Positions 28,578 through 36,415 of a stretch of 64,000 nt of DNA are shown here, piece by piece. The stretch is from Metallococcus carri. Lineage in GTDB: Bacteria > Actinomycetota > Actinomycetes > Actinomycetales > Dermatophilaceae. The stretch is from contig NZ_JAAOIV010000002.1 of NCBI RefSeq assembly GCF_011440275.1, forward strand, positions 62,001 to 126,000. The letters run 5' to 3'. Position 1 is the stretch's first letter. Every line of letters begins with the position of its first letter. The position numbers and the translations under genes are program-made. Below the pieces are notes generated by a model. The model was not told the origin of the DNA and did no database searches. It saw nothing but the letters and a program-made list of their open reading frames with translations.

Positions 28578-29558
28578 ATGCCCGCTTTCGGTTACACGCT
28601 GATGACCGAGCAGACCGGTCCACGCGCACTGGTGGCCGACGCGGCCCACGCCGAGAGCGTCGGCTTCGACTTCGAGGTGATGAGCGATCACTTCTCGCCA
28701 TGGCTCACCTCGCAGGGTCACGCGCCCTATGCGTGGAGCGTGCTCGGTGCCGTTGCCCAGGCGACCGAGAAGGTCGAGCTGATGACCTATGTCACCTGCC
28801 CGACCCAGCGGTACCACCCGGCGGTCGTGGCGCAGAAGGCCGCGACCATGGCGCTGCTCTCCGAGGATCGCTTCGTGCTCGGTCTGGGCAGCGGCGAGAG
28901 CCTCAACGAGCACACGGTCGGCCCCTGGCCCTCGGTCGCGGTGCGCCAGGACAAGCTGGCCGAGGCGATCGAGATCATCCGCGCACTGCACACCGGTGAG
29001 CTCATCGACCACCACGGCACGCACTTCGAGGTGAACTCCGCGCGCATCTGGGACCTGCCCGACCAGCCGGTGCCGATTGCGGTGGCCGTCGGTGGCGACC
29101 GCGCGATCGAACGCTTCGCCCCGCTGGCGGACCATCTCGTCGCGGTCGAACCGTCCGCCGAGCTCGTCAAGACGTGGAACGCGACGTCCGGGGCTCCCGG
29201 CATACCGCAGAAGGCTCGGGCGATCGGCCAGATCCCGATCTGCTGGGGCCCCGACGAGGCGGAGGCCAAGAAGCGCGCGCACGACCAGTTCCGTTGGTTC
29301 GCAGGGGGATTCGGGGTCAACGCGGACATCCCGACGCCGGCCGGTTTCGCCGCGGCAACGGCCTATGTCACCGAGGACGATGTCGCTGACGCCATGCCCT
29401 GCGGCCCGGATCTCGACCGCATCGTGGAGGCCGTGTCCGCCTACTGGGAGGCCGGCTTCACCGATATCGCCCTGGTGCAGATCGGCGGCGAGGACCAGCA
29501 GCGCTTCCTCGACGAGGCGGCCGCGCCGCTGCTGAAGAAGCTGCGGGCTGCGTCATGA
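28578..29558 (+). CDS. LLM-class F420-dependent oxidoreductase
   Basis: The 326-residue TIM-barrel protein begins MPAFGYTLMTEQTGPRALV and has VMSDHFSPWL, TCPTQRYHPAVVAQKAATM, LGLGSGESLNEH and PVPIAVAVGGDRAIE, matching the F420-dependent G6PDH-like branch of the luciferase family. The substrate is unknown. The ATG at 28578 follows GGGAGG by 11 nt. The HAD phosphatase gene downstream starts inside its stop codon (ATGA), so the two are coupled. F420 dependence is by family, not by a bound-cofactor motif I can prove. Confidence 0.9.
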   Translation: MPAFGYTLMTEQTGPRALVADAAHAESVGFDFEVMSDHFSPWLTSQGHAPYAWSVLGAVAQATEKVELMTYVTCPTQRYHPAVVAQKAATMALLSEDRFVLGLGSGESLNEHTVGPWPSVAVRQDKLAEAIEIIRALHTGELIDHHGTHFEVNSARIWDLPDQPVPIAVAVGGDRAIERFAPLADHLVAVEPSAELVKTWNATSGAPGIPQKARAIGQIPICWGPDEAEAKKRAHDQFRWFAGGFGVNADIPTPAGFAAATAYVTEDDVADAMPCGPDLDRIVEAVSAYWEAGFTDIALVQIGGEDQQRFLDEAAAPLLKKLRAAS

Positions 29559-30217
29559 GCCGTGATGTGGTCGTCCTCGATGTCGACGGCACCCTCGTCG
29601 ACTCGACCTACCTGCACGCGATCGCCTGGGCGCGCGCGTTCGCGGCATACGACCTGGCGGCGCCGACCTGGCGGGTCCACCGCGCGATCGGGATGGGCGG
29701 GGACCGGTTGGTGGCAGAGGTGCTGGGCGAGGACGCCGAGCGCGCCCACGGCGATGACCTGCGCGAACGCTGGCGGCAGGAATACGAGCCGCTGCGCGGT
29801 GAGGCCCGGCCGTTCGACGGCGCGGAGCGGCTGATTCGGCAACTGCGCAACGGGGGCTTCCTCGTCGCGCTGGCGTCCTCGGGGGAGCGGGAGTTCGTCG
29901 ATGAGGCCGTCGAGCGTCTGGGCGTCGCGGACGCTCTGGAGGCGGTCGTGTCCTCCGATGACGCCGAGGAGTCCAAGCCCGAGCCGGACGTGCTGGAGGC
30001 CGCGCTGCGCGCCAGCCGCGCCGAGCGCGCCGTGATGGTCGGGGACTCGGTGTATGACGTCGATGCCGCCTCGCGTGCCGGGCTGCGCTGCATCACCTTC
30101 CGCACCGGTGGGTTCGGTGAGGCGGAGCTCTACAAGGCCGGCGCGGCGACCGTCGTCGACGGGCCGCGTGAGGCGATCGGCCTGGACTGGCTGTCGTTCC
30201 TCGGGTACTGCCGCTGA
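29555..30217 (+). CDS. HAD-family hydrolase (beta-phosphoglucomutase/GPH-like)
   Basis: A 220-residue HAD hydrolase with the nucleophile motif VVLDVDGTLVDSTYLHA (motif I), VALASSGE (motif II), ESKPEPDVLEAAL (motif III lysine) and VMVGDSVYDVDAASRAGL (motif IV). The helical cap is inserted after motif I. This is the phosphoglycolate phosphatase/beta-PGM-like subgroup with small phosphorylated substrates. Translation is coupled to the upstream LLM gene by a 4-bp overlap. Confidence 0.9.
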   Translation: MSRDVVVLDVDGTLVDSTYLHAIAWARAFAAYDLAAPTWRVHRAIGMGGDRLVAEVLGEDAERAHGDDLRERWRQEYEPLRGEARPFDGAERLIRQLRNGGFLVALASSGEREFVDEAVERLGVADALEAVVSSDDAEESKPEPDVLEAALRASRAERAVMVGDSVYDVDAASRAGLRCITFRTGGFGEAELYKAGAATVVDGPREAIGLDWLSFLGYCR

Positions 30218-30273
30218 CGTCGGCGCGATGAAGCGGAGGGTGTCCGTCCGGAATCGCTTCTAGCGTCCCGGTC

Positions 30274-30978
30274 ATGGACATCGTGCTCATCCCCGGTCTC
30301 TGGCTCAACGCGTCGTGCTGGGACGAGGTGACCCCGCGGCTCGAGGCGGCCGGCCATCGCGTGCGCGCCCTCACCCTGCCCGGGATGGAGTCGACGGGCG
30401 CTGATCGCTCGGGCGTCGGCCTGCAGCACTGGATCGACGCGGTGGTTGCGGCCATCGACGACGCTGCGGACCCCGTGCTGCTCGTGGGACATTCGGCCGG
30501 TTGCGGGCTCGCCCATGCCGCGCTCGACGCCCGGCCCGAGCGCGTCGTCCGGGTGATGCATATCGGGGGCTTCCCGGCAGGCGATGGCGAGGCCTTGCTC
30601 GGTGGGTTACCCGCCGTTAACGGCGAGGTGCGTATGCCGGACTGGGTCGAGATGGGCGAGGAAGCCAACGTGCGCGATATGGACGCTGCACAACGAAAGT
30701 CGTTGTATGACAACGCGATACCCGTGCCGGTGGCGGCGATCACCACGCCGGTGAGACTGCGCGACGGGCGCCGGTTCGCGGTGCCCATGACTCTGGTGTG
30801 CCCCGAATACACCACCGAGGACGCCAAGGAGTGGGCGACCGAGGACGACGGGCCCGGGCCGGAGCTGCGCCGCACGGTCGCCGTCGACTACGTCGACATC
30901 GGTGGTGGGCACTGGCCGCAGTTGACCCAGCCGGAGCGGTTGGCGCAGGTGATCCTCGGCGGCGTGCCGCGCGGGTAG
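30274..30978 (+). CDS. Alpha/beta hydrolase
   Basis: A 234-residue small alpha/beta hydrolase: the oxyanion segment IVLIPGLWLNASCWDEV, the nucleophile elbow LLVGHSAGCGLAHAAL with Ser, an acidic residue region VCPEYTTEDAKEW, and the catalytic His in DIGGGHWPQLTQPERLAQ. It is esterase-like with an unknown substrate. TAGCGT ends 7 nt before the ATG, so it is probably leaderless and has its own promoter in the 56-bp gap after the HAD gene. Confidence 0.85.
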   Translation: MDIVLIPGLWLNASCWDEVTPRLEAAGHRVRALTLPGMESTGADRSGVGLQHWIDAVVAAIDDAADPVLLVGHSAGCGLAHAALDARPERVVRVMHIGGFPAGDGEALLGGLPAVNGEVRMPDWVEMGEEANVRDMDAAQRKSLYDNAIPVPVAAITTPVRLRDGRRFAVPMTLVCPEYTTEDAKEWATEDDGPGPELRRTVAVDYVDIGGGHWPQLTQPERLAQVILGGVPRG

Positions 30979-31139
30979 GTGCGGTCGCGAGCGGGGCTTT
31001 CACCCTGCGGGCTCTCGGCATACGGACTGATGTAGCGATCCGTCGGCAGGTTGTCGGCAATTTCGCTGGTAGACGTTGCGAGCAGTGGGGTCTCGGCGGT
31101 TGGTTTGGGCACGCGCAACGGCGTCCCAGGGGGGTAGGG

Positions 31140-31180
31140 CGCGCCCCCTTGCCATACTCGTCCTATGGCAAGGGGGCGCG
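31140..31180. promoter_or_regulatory. 17-bp perfect inverted repeat covering -10 box and start codon of the XRE gene
   Basis: Left arm 31140-31156 (CGCGCCCCCTTGCCATA) and right arm 31164-31180 are perfect reverse complements with a 7-bp loop. The right arm contains the ATG at 31165, and CATACT at 31153-31158 is exactly where a -10 box of a leaderless transcript would lie. A regulator bound here would block its own transcription; in RNA only the right arm would be present if transcription starts at the A of ATG. Confidence 0.75.
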
Positions 31181-32058
31181 TCCTGTTGCGGCAGGCTCGA
31201 GCCGCCGCCGGTCTCACTCAGCAGACGCTGGCGGCGCGGTCCGGCGTGAGCGCACGCACCATCGGTGCGCTGGAGCGTGGCACGATCACCAGCCCGCACC
31301 CTGGGACGCTGCAAGCACTGATCGACGTGCTCGGACCCTTCACCCCGCTCGCGGATGCGCTCCGCGAGGCCTTCGGTGACGACGCGCCAGCGAGTTATGA
31401 CGAGTTCGCCAGCGTGGAGCGAGGTCTGCTCAGCGGCGGGTCGATCGACGACCTGGTCGCCTCGGTGGTTGACCCGGCGCGGCATCGCTGGCGCGAGCTT
31501 GCCGCCACCCACCGGGTGACCGTCGGCGAGGACGGCCGGATCCTTCGCGCCTTCAGCCACCGCGTGCTGCAGGCCAAGACTCCGACCGCGCGGATCACCA
31601 GCCTGCTGAAGGCTGGCGACGACGCGACACCTGTAGCGCTCAGCCGGTTGGTTGATTGGCACGGGTGCGAGCCCCTGCAGCGGCTGGATCTGCGCGACCA
31701 TAACGCGGCGTTGTTCACCTTCCGGGTGTCCGACAGTCGCGCGGGCTCGACGGTCTCGGTGTCCTACGAATTCGCCGAAGCGCCGGAGGATCTGCTCGCG
31801 GACCCGCAGCTGGCCGCGTTGGCCGCCGGCCGACCGTTGTCCGACGGCATCGTCCGGTCCACCAGTTCGCCGGACAGCACGCTGGTCGTCGACGTGCAGT
31901 TCCTGCGTCCGCCGAAGGCGGTGTGGGAGCTCAGCTACACCGCCGGTGACCACGACGCCGCCCGCGGGCGCCTCATCACTCCGGACCGTGACGGCATCGT
32001 GCAGATGGTGCGTTCCGGCGGACCGGCGGGTGGGATCGGCTTCGACTGGGAGTGGTGA
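31165..32058 (+). CDS. XRE-family transcriptional regulator with large C-terminal domain
   Basis: The 297-residue protein has an N-terminal helix-turn-helix (residues about 6-60: LLRQARAAAGLTQQTLAARS, ARTIGALERG) and a long C-terminal domain of about 220 residues with VTVGEDGRILRAFSHRVLQ and a beta-rich ending, which I do not recognise. The C-terminal part may be a ligand-binding or oligomerisation domain. The start codon lies inside a perfect 17-bp inverted repeat, so autoregulation is likely. Tandem hairpin repeats follow the stop. Confidence 0.85.
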   Translation: MARGRVLLRQARAAAGLTQQTLAARSGVSARTIGALERGTITSPHPGTLQALIDVLGPFTPLADALREAFGDDAPASYDEFASVERGLLSGGSIDDLVASVVDPARHRWRELAATHRVTVGEDGRILRAFSHRVLQAKTPTARITSLLKAGDDATPVALSRLVDWHGCEPLQRLDLRDHNAALFTFRVSDSRAGSTVSVSYEFAEAPEDLLADPQLAALAAGRPLSDGIVRSTSSPDSTLVVDVQFLRPPKAVWELSYTAGDHDAARGRLITPDRDGIVQMVRSGGPAGGIGFDWEW

Positions 32059-32090
32059 CCGCTCGGTCGATGTGTGCGCCCGTGGGTGCG

Positions 32091-32214
32091 TGTCCGCAGT
32101 TTCGCGTCAGCGTTGGTGCGTCGATGCGGACGCTGCGGTGGCCTGGGGTCGTTGTGTCCGCAGTTTCGCTGCACCGTTGGTGCGTGGACGCGGACGCTGT
32201 GATGGCCCGGGCGC
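32091..32214. repeat. Two imperfect 64-bp direct repeats, each a potential hairpin
   Basis: The gap after the XRE gene holds two copies, starting with TGTCCGCAGTTTCGC at 32091 and 32155 (64 bp apart) and each ending in GCGGACGCTG(C/T)G(G/A)TGGCC. Within each copy GTCCGC and GCGGAC can pair around a loop of about 27 nt (first copy GTCCGCA 32092-32098 with TGCGGAC 32125-32131). They may act as a terminator zone for the convergent XRE and VOC genes. Confidence 0.65.
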
Positions 32215-32239
32215 TACCCGATATGCAGCTGAGCCGAAT

Positions 32240-32596
32240 TCAGTTGAGGCACAAGCAGAACGGGTGACCGGCGGGGTCGAGGAAAACCCGGAATGTTTCA
32301 CCCGGCTGGTGCTCGGCCTTCGTTGCGCCAAGCTCGAGCACCGCCTGTTCGCCGCTGTCGAGGTCGTCGACGACGACGTCGATGTGCATCTGCTGCGGTC
32401 GGTCCTGACCCGGCCAGGCGGGCGCCTGGTAGTTCTCGACTCGTTGAAACTCCAGCGAGTCGCCGTAGTCGGCGCGGATGGAGGACCAGTCCTCCTTGTG
32501 CTCAACTTTCCAGTCCAGCAAGGCGCCGTAGAACTCGGCGAGCACCTTCGGGTCAGGGCAGTCCAGGACGACGGTGGGGAAGCGCGCGATAGCCAT
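32240..32596 (-). CDS. VOC-superfamily (glyoxalase-like) protein
   Basis: A 118-residue single-unit VOC domain: FPTVVLDCPDPKVLAEFYGA, HIDVVVDDLDSGEQAV and VFLDPAGHPFCLC. Histidine and acidic metal ligands are present at the usual first (D rather than H) and last positions, so metal binding is uncertain. It is one of the many uncharacterised glyoxalase/bleomycin-resistance-like proteins of actinobacteria. TAACGT ends 6 nt before the ATG, indicating a leaderless start. Confidence 0.85.
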   Translation of the reverse strand: MAIARFPTVVLDCPDPKVLAEFYGALLDWKVEHKEDWSSIRADYGDSLEFQRVENYQAPAWPGQDRPQQMHIDVVVDDLDSGEQAVLELGATKAEHQPGETFRVFLDPAGHPFCLCLN

Positions 32597-32645
32597 GTCG
32601 CCACGTTAGCCCTGGATGTGGACGATCCCCGTCCCATGTTGTCGG

Positions 32646-32722
32646 TGGTTGAGCGCCGTCCTGAGCGAGCGCAGCGAGTCGAAGGGCAAGGCGGCGAGGG
32701 ACGAGCCGCCGCGTCGAAACCC
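32646..32722. repeat. Interspersed intergenic repeat of the GGTTGAGCG...GTCGAAACCC type
   Basis: The segment starts TGGTTGAGCG at 32646, contains CTGAGCGAGCGCAGCGAGTC, then GGCGGCGAGGGACGAGCCGC, and ends GTCGAAACCC at 32722. Elements with these edges are common in intergenic DNA of Micrococcales and Propionibacteriales genomes, by recall. The outer sequences GGTT...and AACC are inverted. It lies between the VOC gene start and the end of the GNAT gene and may serve as a terminator for the latter's neighbour; no transposase is linked. Confidence 0.6.
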
Positions 32723-33265
32723 TTACCCGTCAATCGTCGAGAAAACCAGGGCGTCGGCGGTCTGACCGCCAACAGTAAGGAAGTTGCGCAACCGACCCTC
32801 CAACTCGAACCCGGCACCCAGCAGGGTGTGCCGGGACGCCAGGTTGTCCGGAGCCACCCACGCCTCGATCCGGCGTACACCCCAGGACGCGAACGCCCAC
32901 GGCACGATCAGTCGCAGCGCGCTCGCCGCGGCGCCGCGGCGGCGGTCACTCGGAATCACCCAATACCCCACTCCCGCAACGTTTTCCTGGGGCCGACGGC
33001 CAAGCCACAGATGGCCGATAGCGCGGTCGTCGGTCAGGTCCGCGATCGCCAGCGCCAGACCTTGACCGGTTCGCGCGCGAGAGATCTGTCGCGCGACGAA
33101 GTCACGACCGGCGTCCGGAGTGAAGACCGCGGGCACCGTCGTGCCGAGCGGAATCTGCGGATCGGTCGATGCCAGCCGGACACACTCCAGGTCGGTCGGC
33201 CGCCACGCGCGCAGCCCGAACCGGCCGTCCTGCAGCGGCGGATCGGGGTACGCCAGGTCCGTCAT
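32723..33265 (-). CDS. GNAT-family acetyltransferase (RimJ/RimL type)
   Basis: A 180-residue protein with FGLRAWRPTDLECVRLASTD at the N-terminus, GVGYWVIPSDRRRGAAASAL as the acetyl-CoA loop (the usual Gly in RGxxG is RGAAA) and RIEAWVAPDNLASRHTLLGAGF at the end. The altered loop is common in this branch. Target unknown. Its ATG overlaps the stop of the HIT-family gene by 4 bp, so the two are coupled. Confidence 0.85.
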   Translation of the reverse strand: MTDLAYPDPPLQDGRFGLRAWRPTDLECVRLASTDPQIPLGTTVPAVFTPDAGRDFVARQISRARTGQGLALAIADLTDDRAIGHLWLGRRPQENVAGVGYWVIPSDRRRGAAASALRLIVPWAFASWGVRRIEAWVAPDNLASRHTLLGAGFELEGRLRNFLTVGGQTADALVFSTIDG

Positions 33266-33705
33266 ACTGCGGCCAGTCGGCGCAGTTCGTCGACCACTTC
33301 CGTCGCGAACTCGGTGTCGCCGCGCCGGGCGCCGGGCCAGCGGTCCACCTCGCTCCACGACACGGATTCCGGCGTTCCCGGCCAGCGGGGGAGAAGCATC
33401 ACGTGCAGGTGAGGAAACGCGTGGCCGACGCGGACGACATACACATGTTCGGCGCCGGCACGTTCGAGGGCGAGTGACCACCGGGCGAGCGCCTGACCCA
33501 CGCTCGCCGCCTCGCTCATGGTCAGATCGGCGAAGCCGGCCGCGTGGCGCCGGGGCACGACGAACAGGTGACCGGCATACACGTCGGTGGCTGGGGCGAC
33601 GACCGGGCAGTGGAATACGACCACCGTGTTGCATTGCTCGAGGAAGCCGCCCGGCACGGGCTGCGCCCCGGTGACCTCGGCGCAGACGAGGCAGACGTCG
33701 TTCAT
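33262..33705 (-). CDS. HIT-family protein
   Basis: The 147-residue protein has two N-terminal cysteines (CLVCAEV) that suggest a zinc site, VVPRRHAAGFADL, and the histidine-triad motif VGHAFPHLHVMLLP. HIT proteins are nucleotide hydrolases or transferases acting on dinucleotide polyphosphates or nucleotidyl adducts. The 4-bp overlap with the following acetyltransferase gene suggests a joint pathway, perhaps clean-up of modified metabolites, but this is inference. Confidence 0.88.
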   Translation of the reverse strand: MNDVCLVCAEVTGAQPVPGGFLEQCNTVVVFHCPVVAPATDVYAGHLFVVPRRHAAGFADLTMSEAASVGQALARWSLALERAGAEHVYVVRVGHAFPHLHVMLLPRWPGTPESVSWSEVDRWPGARRGDTEFATEVVDELRRLAAV

Positions 33706-33842
33706 GCCGCTTGATTGGAGCAGGGCGCGGCGCGCACGGCAACCGGGAATCTGTGGCACTCCGGCGGTTCGACCACGTTGGCGGGCGAGGACGGGGTAAG
33801 ACTGGGAGCGTCGCTGACCGACAGCGCGCGAGGGGAAGCCGG

Positions 33843-34481
33843 ATGAGTCGATCAGAGCGGGATGCACCACGGCTCGACCTGGACGCGCTGCCGCGCGCTG
33901 TGCGGCGCGCGATCGAGGCGGCGGTGGCGGGCCTGCCGGTGACCGTCGTGAGCGGCGGCTGCGAACTCGGCACGCTCGCATTCCGCCCGAGTGTGCTCTC
34001 CGGTGTCGTCATCCCGGCCGCCCACGAGCCTGAGCCGGAGACGGTGCCGCGCGAGGGCGTCACGGTCGTGGCCACCGCAATGCAGCTGTCGGACTCGGCC
34101 CGCCGTCGCCTCGCCGACGAATTCGGCAGCGACTATGTCGTCCTCGATCTGCAGGAGGCGCCGCGCAGCACCGACGTGCTGCTCATCAGTCCGGTGAGCC
34201 CACAACTGCTCGGCACCTTGCGCGCGCAGTTCCCGGACGCCCGCGTCATCATCACCGAGATCGAGGACGAGGAACTCGGCGTGCGGTATGGCGGCCCCGT
34301 CAGTCGTCTGCTCGACGCCGGGGCATCGGCCTACGTGCCACCGCGGTCGATCAGCGCTATCGCGTCCACGGTGCACAACTACCTGGAGACGTCCAACGCG
34401 CCCGCCCTGACCGCGCCGCAACGCACGACAGCGGCACTGCCGAGGGGCATGCGCGACGACGGGTTCGCTCGGGATGGATGA
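33843..34481 (+). CDS. Conserved hypothetical protein with a possible degenerate receiver-like fold
   Basis: The 212-residue protein is not recognised. An N-terminal 45 residues rich in Arg and Ala (LPRAVRRAIEAAVAG) precede an alternating beta-alpha pattern: TVVSGGCELG, VTVVATAMQL, TDVLLISPVSP, ARVIITEI, then VSRLLDAGASAYVPPRSISA and IASTVHNYLE. The last segments resemble the end of a response-regulator receiver, but no phospho-Asp motif or output domain is visible. A single ATG start fits, with GGGG 6-9 nt upstream. Confidence 0.6.
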   Translation: MSRSERDAPRLDLDALPRAVRRAIEAAVAGLPVTVVSGGCELGTLAFRPSVLSGVVIPAAHEPEPETVPREGVTVVATAMQLSDSARRRLADEFGSDYVVLDLQEAPRSTDVLLISPVSPQLLGTLRAQFPDARVIITEIEDEELGVRYGGPVSRLLDAGASAYVPPRSISAIASTVHNYLETSNAPALTAPQRTTAALPRGMRDDGFARDG

Positions 34482-34610
34482 GCGAACCCCGTGGAGGTCT
34501 TGTTGACCATCTGACATTCGGGGGAACCGGCGAGCCCATCGGACTCTCTATGGTGACGACCGCACCACCCGTCGCATCAGGGGCGCCAGTCCCCGAAGGA
34601 GCAACCGCAG

Positions 34611-35144
34611 ATGAGCAGCCGAGCCGAATTCATCGCCGCCGTGCAGGCAGCGGCGCAGAACACGCCGTATGTCGTGCGCGAGACTCCGGAGGGATTCGAC
34701 CTCACCATCGATGTGGCCGACGCGCGGTGGGCAACCTTGGTCAGCGTGCAGAAGCTCAAGAAGGTCTTCACCTATGAGGTGAAACTCGATGAGCCGCAAC
34801 AGAAAATGGTCATCACTGACGTCTCCAACGAGGTCACCGGCGGTGCTGGTGGCACCGTTCCGCAATTGCGGATGGAAAAGAAGGTCACCCGCGGCCGGAT
34901 CTACGAAAAGTCCTTCCACAAGGAGTTCGGGGTTGACCTCGACTCGGGCAAGGTCGGCGAGGTGGTCGGCTATTCGTTCGACTCGTCCACCGGCCGCGCC
35001 ATCATCCGCGACGTCGCGAAGGCGCAGGGCTGGTCGGAAAAGATGCCTGCCGAACAGAAGGGCGCCTTGATCGTCGCCATCGTCACCGCCGTGCTCCTGG
35101 TCATCGTCTTCGGCGGCTTGGGCATCTGGGCCCTATTGCACTGA
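34611..35144 (+). CDS. Hypothetical membrane-anchored protein
   Basis: A 177-residue protein of unknown family: a polar, Lys-rich soluble part (residues 1-148) and one hydrophobic helix near the C-terminus (ALIVAIVTAVLLVIVFGGLGIW split as ALIVAIVTAVLLVIV and FGGLGIWALL, about 153-176), so it is a tail-anchored or single-pass protein with the N-terminal bulk likely cytoplasmic. AAGGAG 9 nt before the ATG is a good ribosome-binding site. No partner gene suggests a function. Confidence 0.75.
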   Translation: MSSRAEFIAAVQAAAQNTPYVVRETPEGFDLTIDVADARWATLVSVQKLKKVFTYEVKLDEPQQKMVITDVSNEVTGGAGGTVPQLRMEKKVTRGRIYEKSFHKEFGVDLDSGKVGEVVGYSFDSSTGRAIIRDVAKAQGWSEKMPAEQKGALIVAIVTAVLLVIVFGGLGIWALLH

Positions 35145-35153
35145 CCGCCAAGT

Positions 35154-35425
35154 TCACACCGGTCGCGGGTCAGGGTCGGGGCCGGGAGGTTCGGTGAGCG
35201 GGCCGGGCTCGATCGGCGGTTGCGGGACCCCGGCCCAGGGGCTGGTTCCTGCGGCACGCCCGGCCCCGGAGGCGGCACACCCGGCTCGCCCGGTCCGGGT
35301 GCCGGCTCACCGGGGATCGGCAGGGGAGGGTCGGGCGCGGGAAAGGTCGCGGCCGGCATACCTTCCTCGGTTGCCAGCGACTCTTGGTCGAGGTCGTAGT
35401 CGTCGAGATCGTGGGTGGCGCTCAT
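35154..35425 (-). pseudogene. Proline/glycine-rich acidic small protein, apparent 1-nt frameshift
   Basis: From ATG at 35425 the frame reads MSATHDLDDYDLDQESLATE followed by many PGP and EPAPGPG repeats. Near 35228-35231 a C4 run breaks it: adding one base restores a clean continuation GVPQPPIEPGPLTEPPGPD and a stop at 35154-35156, about 90 residues in all. Without it the frame runs on into unrelated antisense sequence to 34970. The repeat tract makes replication slippage or a sequencing error equally likely. Function unknown; the low complexity suggests a linker or secreted acidic protein. Confidence 0.6.
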
Positions 35426-35610
35426 GTCTCCACCGTGCGCTCTTCTACCGCCGAGGTGAAGCCCCTGCGCGGGTGGATCGGGAGACCCTGTCGCGTATGC
35501 CGCAATCGCGCGGCTGCCGCTGTCTCATTCCCAAGGACGACGGGTCGGATAGCGAGACGGCGCCGACCAAGCCCGACTCGATTCTGTCTCACCGGTGACA
35601 CACTTGGGGG
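35426..35610. other. Non-coding gap before the Phd/VapC module
   Basis: No coding frame with a start and family resemblance was seen in these 185 bp. They hold the divergent regulatory region of the proline-rich gene and the antitoxin. CACACT ends 6 nt before the antitoxin ATG and could be a weak -10 box for a leaderless message. Confidence 0.4.
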
Positions 35611-35847
35611 ATGGACAGGGTGAGCGTTCGGGAGCTTCGCAATCACGGCGGCGAGGTGCTGGACCGTGTTGTCCGCGGTGAAACGCTCGCGGTGACGCGC
35701 GACGACGTCGAGGTCGCGCAGTTGAGTCCGCGTTCTCGGCGCAGCCCGCGTCCCGCCGAACTGATAGCCCGGCGACGCACGCTTCCGCCCGTTGATCCGG
35801 ACCTCCTGCGCAAAGACCTCGATTCGGTGATCGATTCCTCGTTATGA
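35611..35847 (+). CDS. Type II antitoxin, Phd/YefM family
   Basis: A 78-residue antitoxin: DRVSVRELRNHGGEVLDRVV and GETLAVTRDDVEVAQLSP form the Phd DNA-binding fold, and the C-terminal tail (LLRKDLDSVIDSSL) is the toxin-binding part. It neutralises the downstream PIN toxin and should repress their operon. The last 4 bases overlap the toxin ATG (ATGA), the usual coupling of such pairs. Confidence 0.9.
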   Translation: MDRVSVRELRNHGGEVLDRVVRGETLAVTRDDVEVAQLSPRSRRSPRPAELIARRRTLPPVDPDLLRKDLDSVIDSSL

Positions 35848-36266
35848 CCACTCGGGGAATGCTGGACACCGCGACGGTGATCTTGCTGGGGCGGGTCAAT
35901 GATCCGGGTGAACTGCCAGATGAATGCATCGTGAGTGCTGTCACTCTCGCAGAGCTCTCGGTTGGGCCCCTGGTCGCCGACGACGAACGCGAGCGCGTGG
36001 CTCGGCAGGCTCACCTGCAGCAGGCGGAAGCGGACTTCGACATGGTGCCGTTCGGTGCGGATGCGGCGCGCGCTTTCGGAGGAGTGGCGGCGGCCCTGCG
36101 GGCCCGCGGGCGCAGGACATCAGCGCGCGCGTATGACGCCCTCATCGCCGCCACGGCCATCGCTCACGGTGTGCCGCTCTACACCTGCAATCCGCAAGAC
36201 TTCGAGGGCATCGGCGCCTTGGAGATTCACGTCGTCACGCACCCGGACCGCGCGGTTGACGGTTGA
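35844..36266 (+). CDS. vapC: Type II toxin, PIN-domain ribonuclease (VapC family)
   Basis: The 140-residue PIN protein has the metal-binding acidic residues in MLDTATVILLGR (first Asp), VTLAELSVGP (Glu), and YDALIAATAIAHGVPLYTCNPQDFEG (two Asp and the Asn/Asp end). This is the set expected for an active VapC endoribonuclease, which cleaves tRNA or rRNA. It is coupled to the Phd-type antitoxin; pairing Phd with VapC is common. The 150 bp downstream contain no gene. Confidence 0.9.
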   Translation: MTTRGMLDTATVILLGRVNDPGELPDECIVSAVTLAELSVGPLVADDERERVARQAHLQQAEADFDMVPFGADAARAFGGVAAALRARGRRTSARAYDALIAATAIAHGVPLYTCNPQDFEGIGALEIHVVTHPDRAVDG

Positions 36267-36415
36267 CTGAGGAAAAAGCGTCTCGAGGCTTTGACGCGAC
36301 CGGTGCCCGCTCAGCTGAATCCGACGGTGATCCCTGACGGGTCCATTGATAGCGATTCGGCATCAACCCCGCCAGAGCCCTAGCCATCCCACGAACGGCG
36401 GATCACGATCACGTC

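Noticed and set aside
31652-33412. 586-codon plus-strand frame through the XRE end and VOC/GNAT genes
   Set aside because: The minus-strand VOC and GNAT genes have clear motifs; this frame only reads repeats and antisense.
34569-34610. GGGGCGCCAGTCCCCGAAGGAGCAA-like text resembling a glycine riboswitch core
   Set aside because: Only one block matches; the GGAGAG and CTCTCAGG blocks are missing, and the AAGGAG is an ordinary ribosome-binding site.
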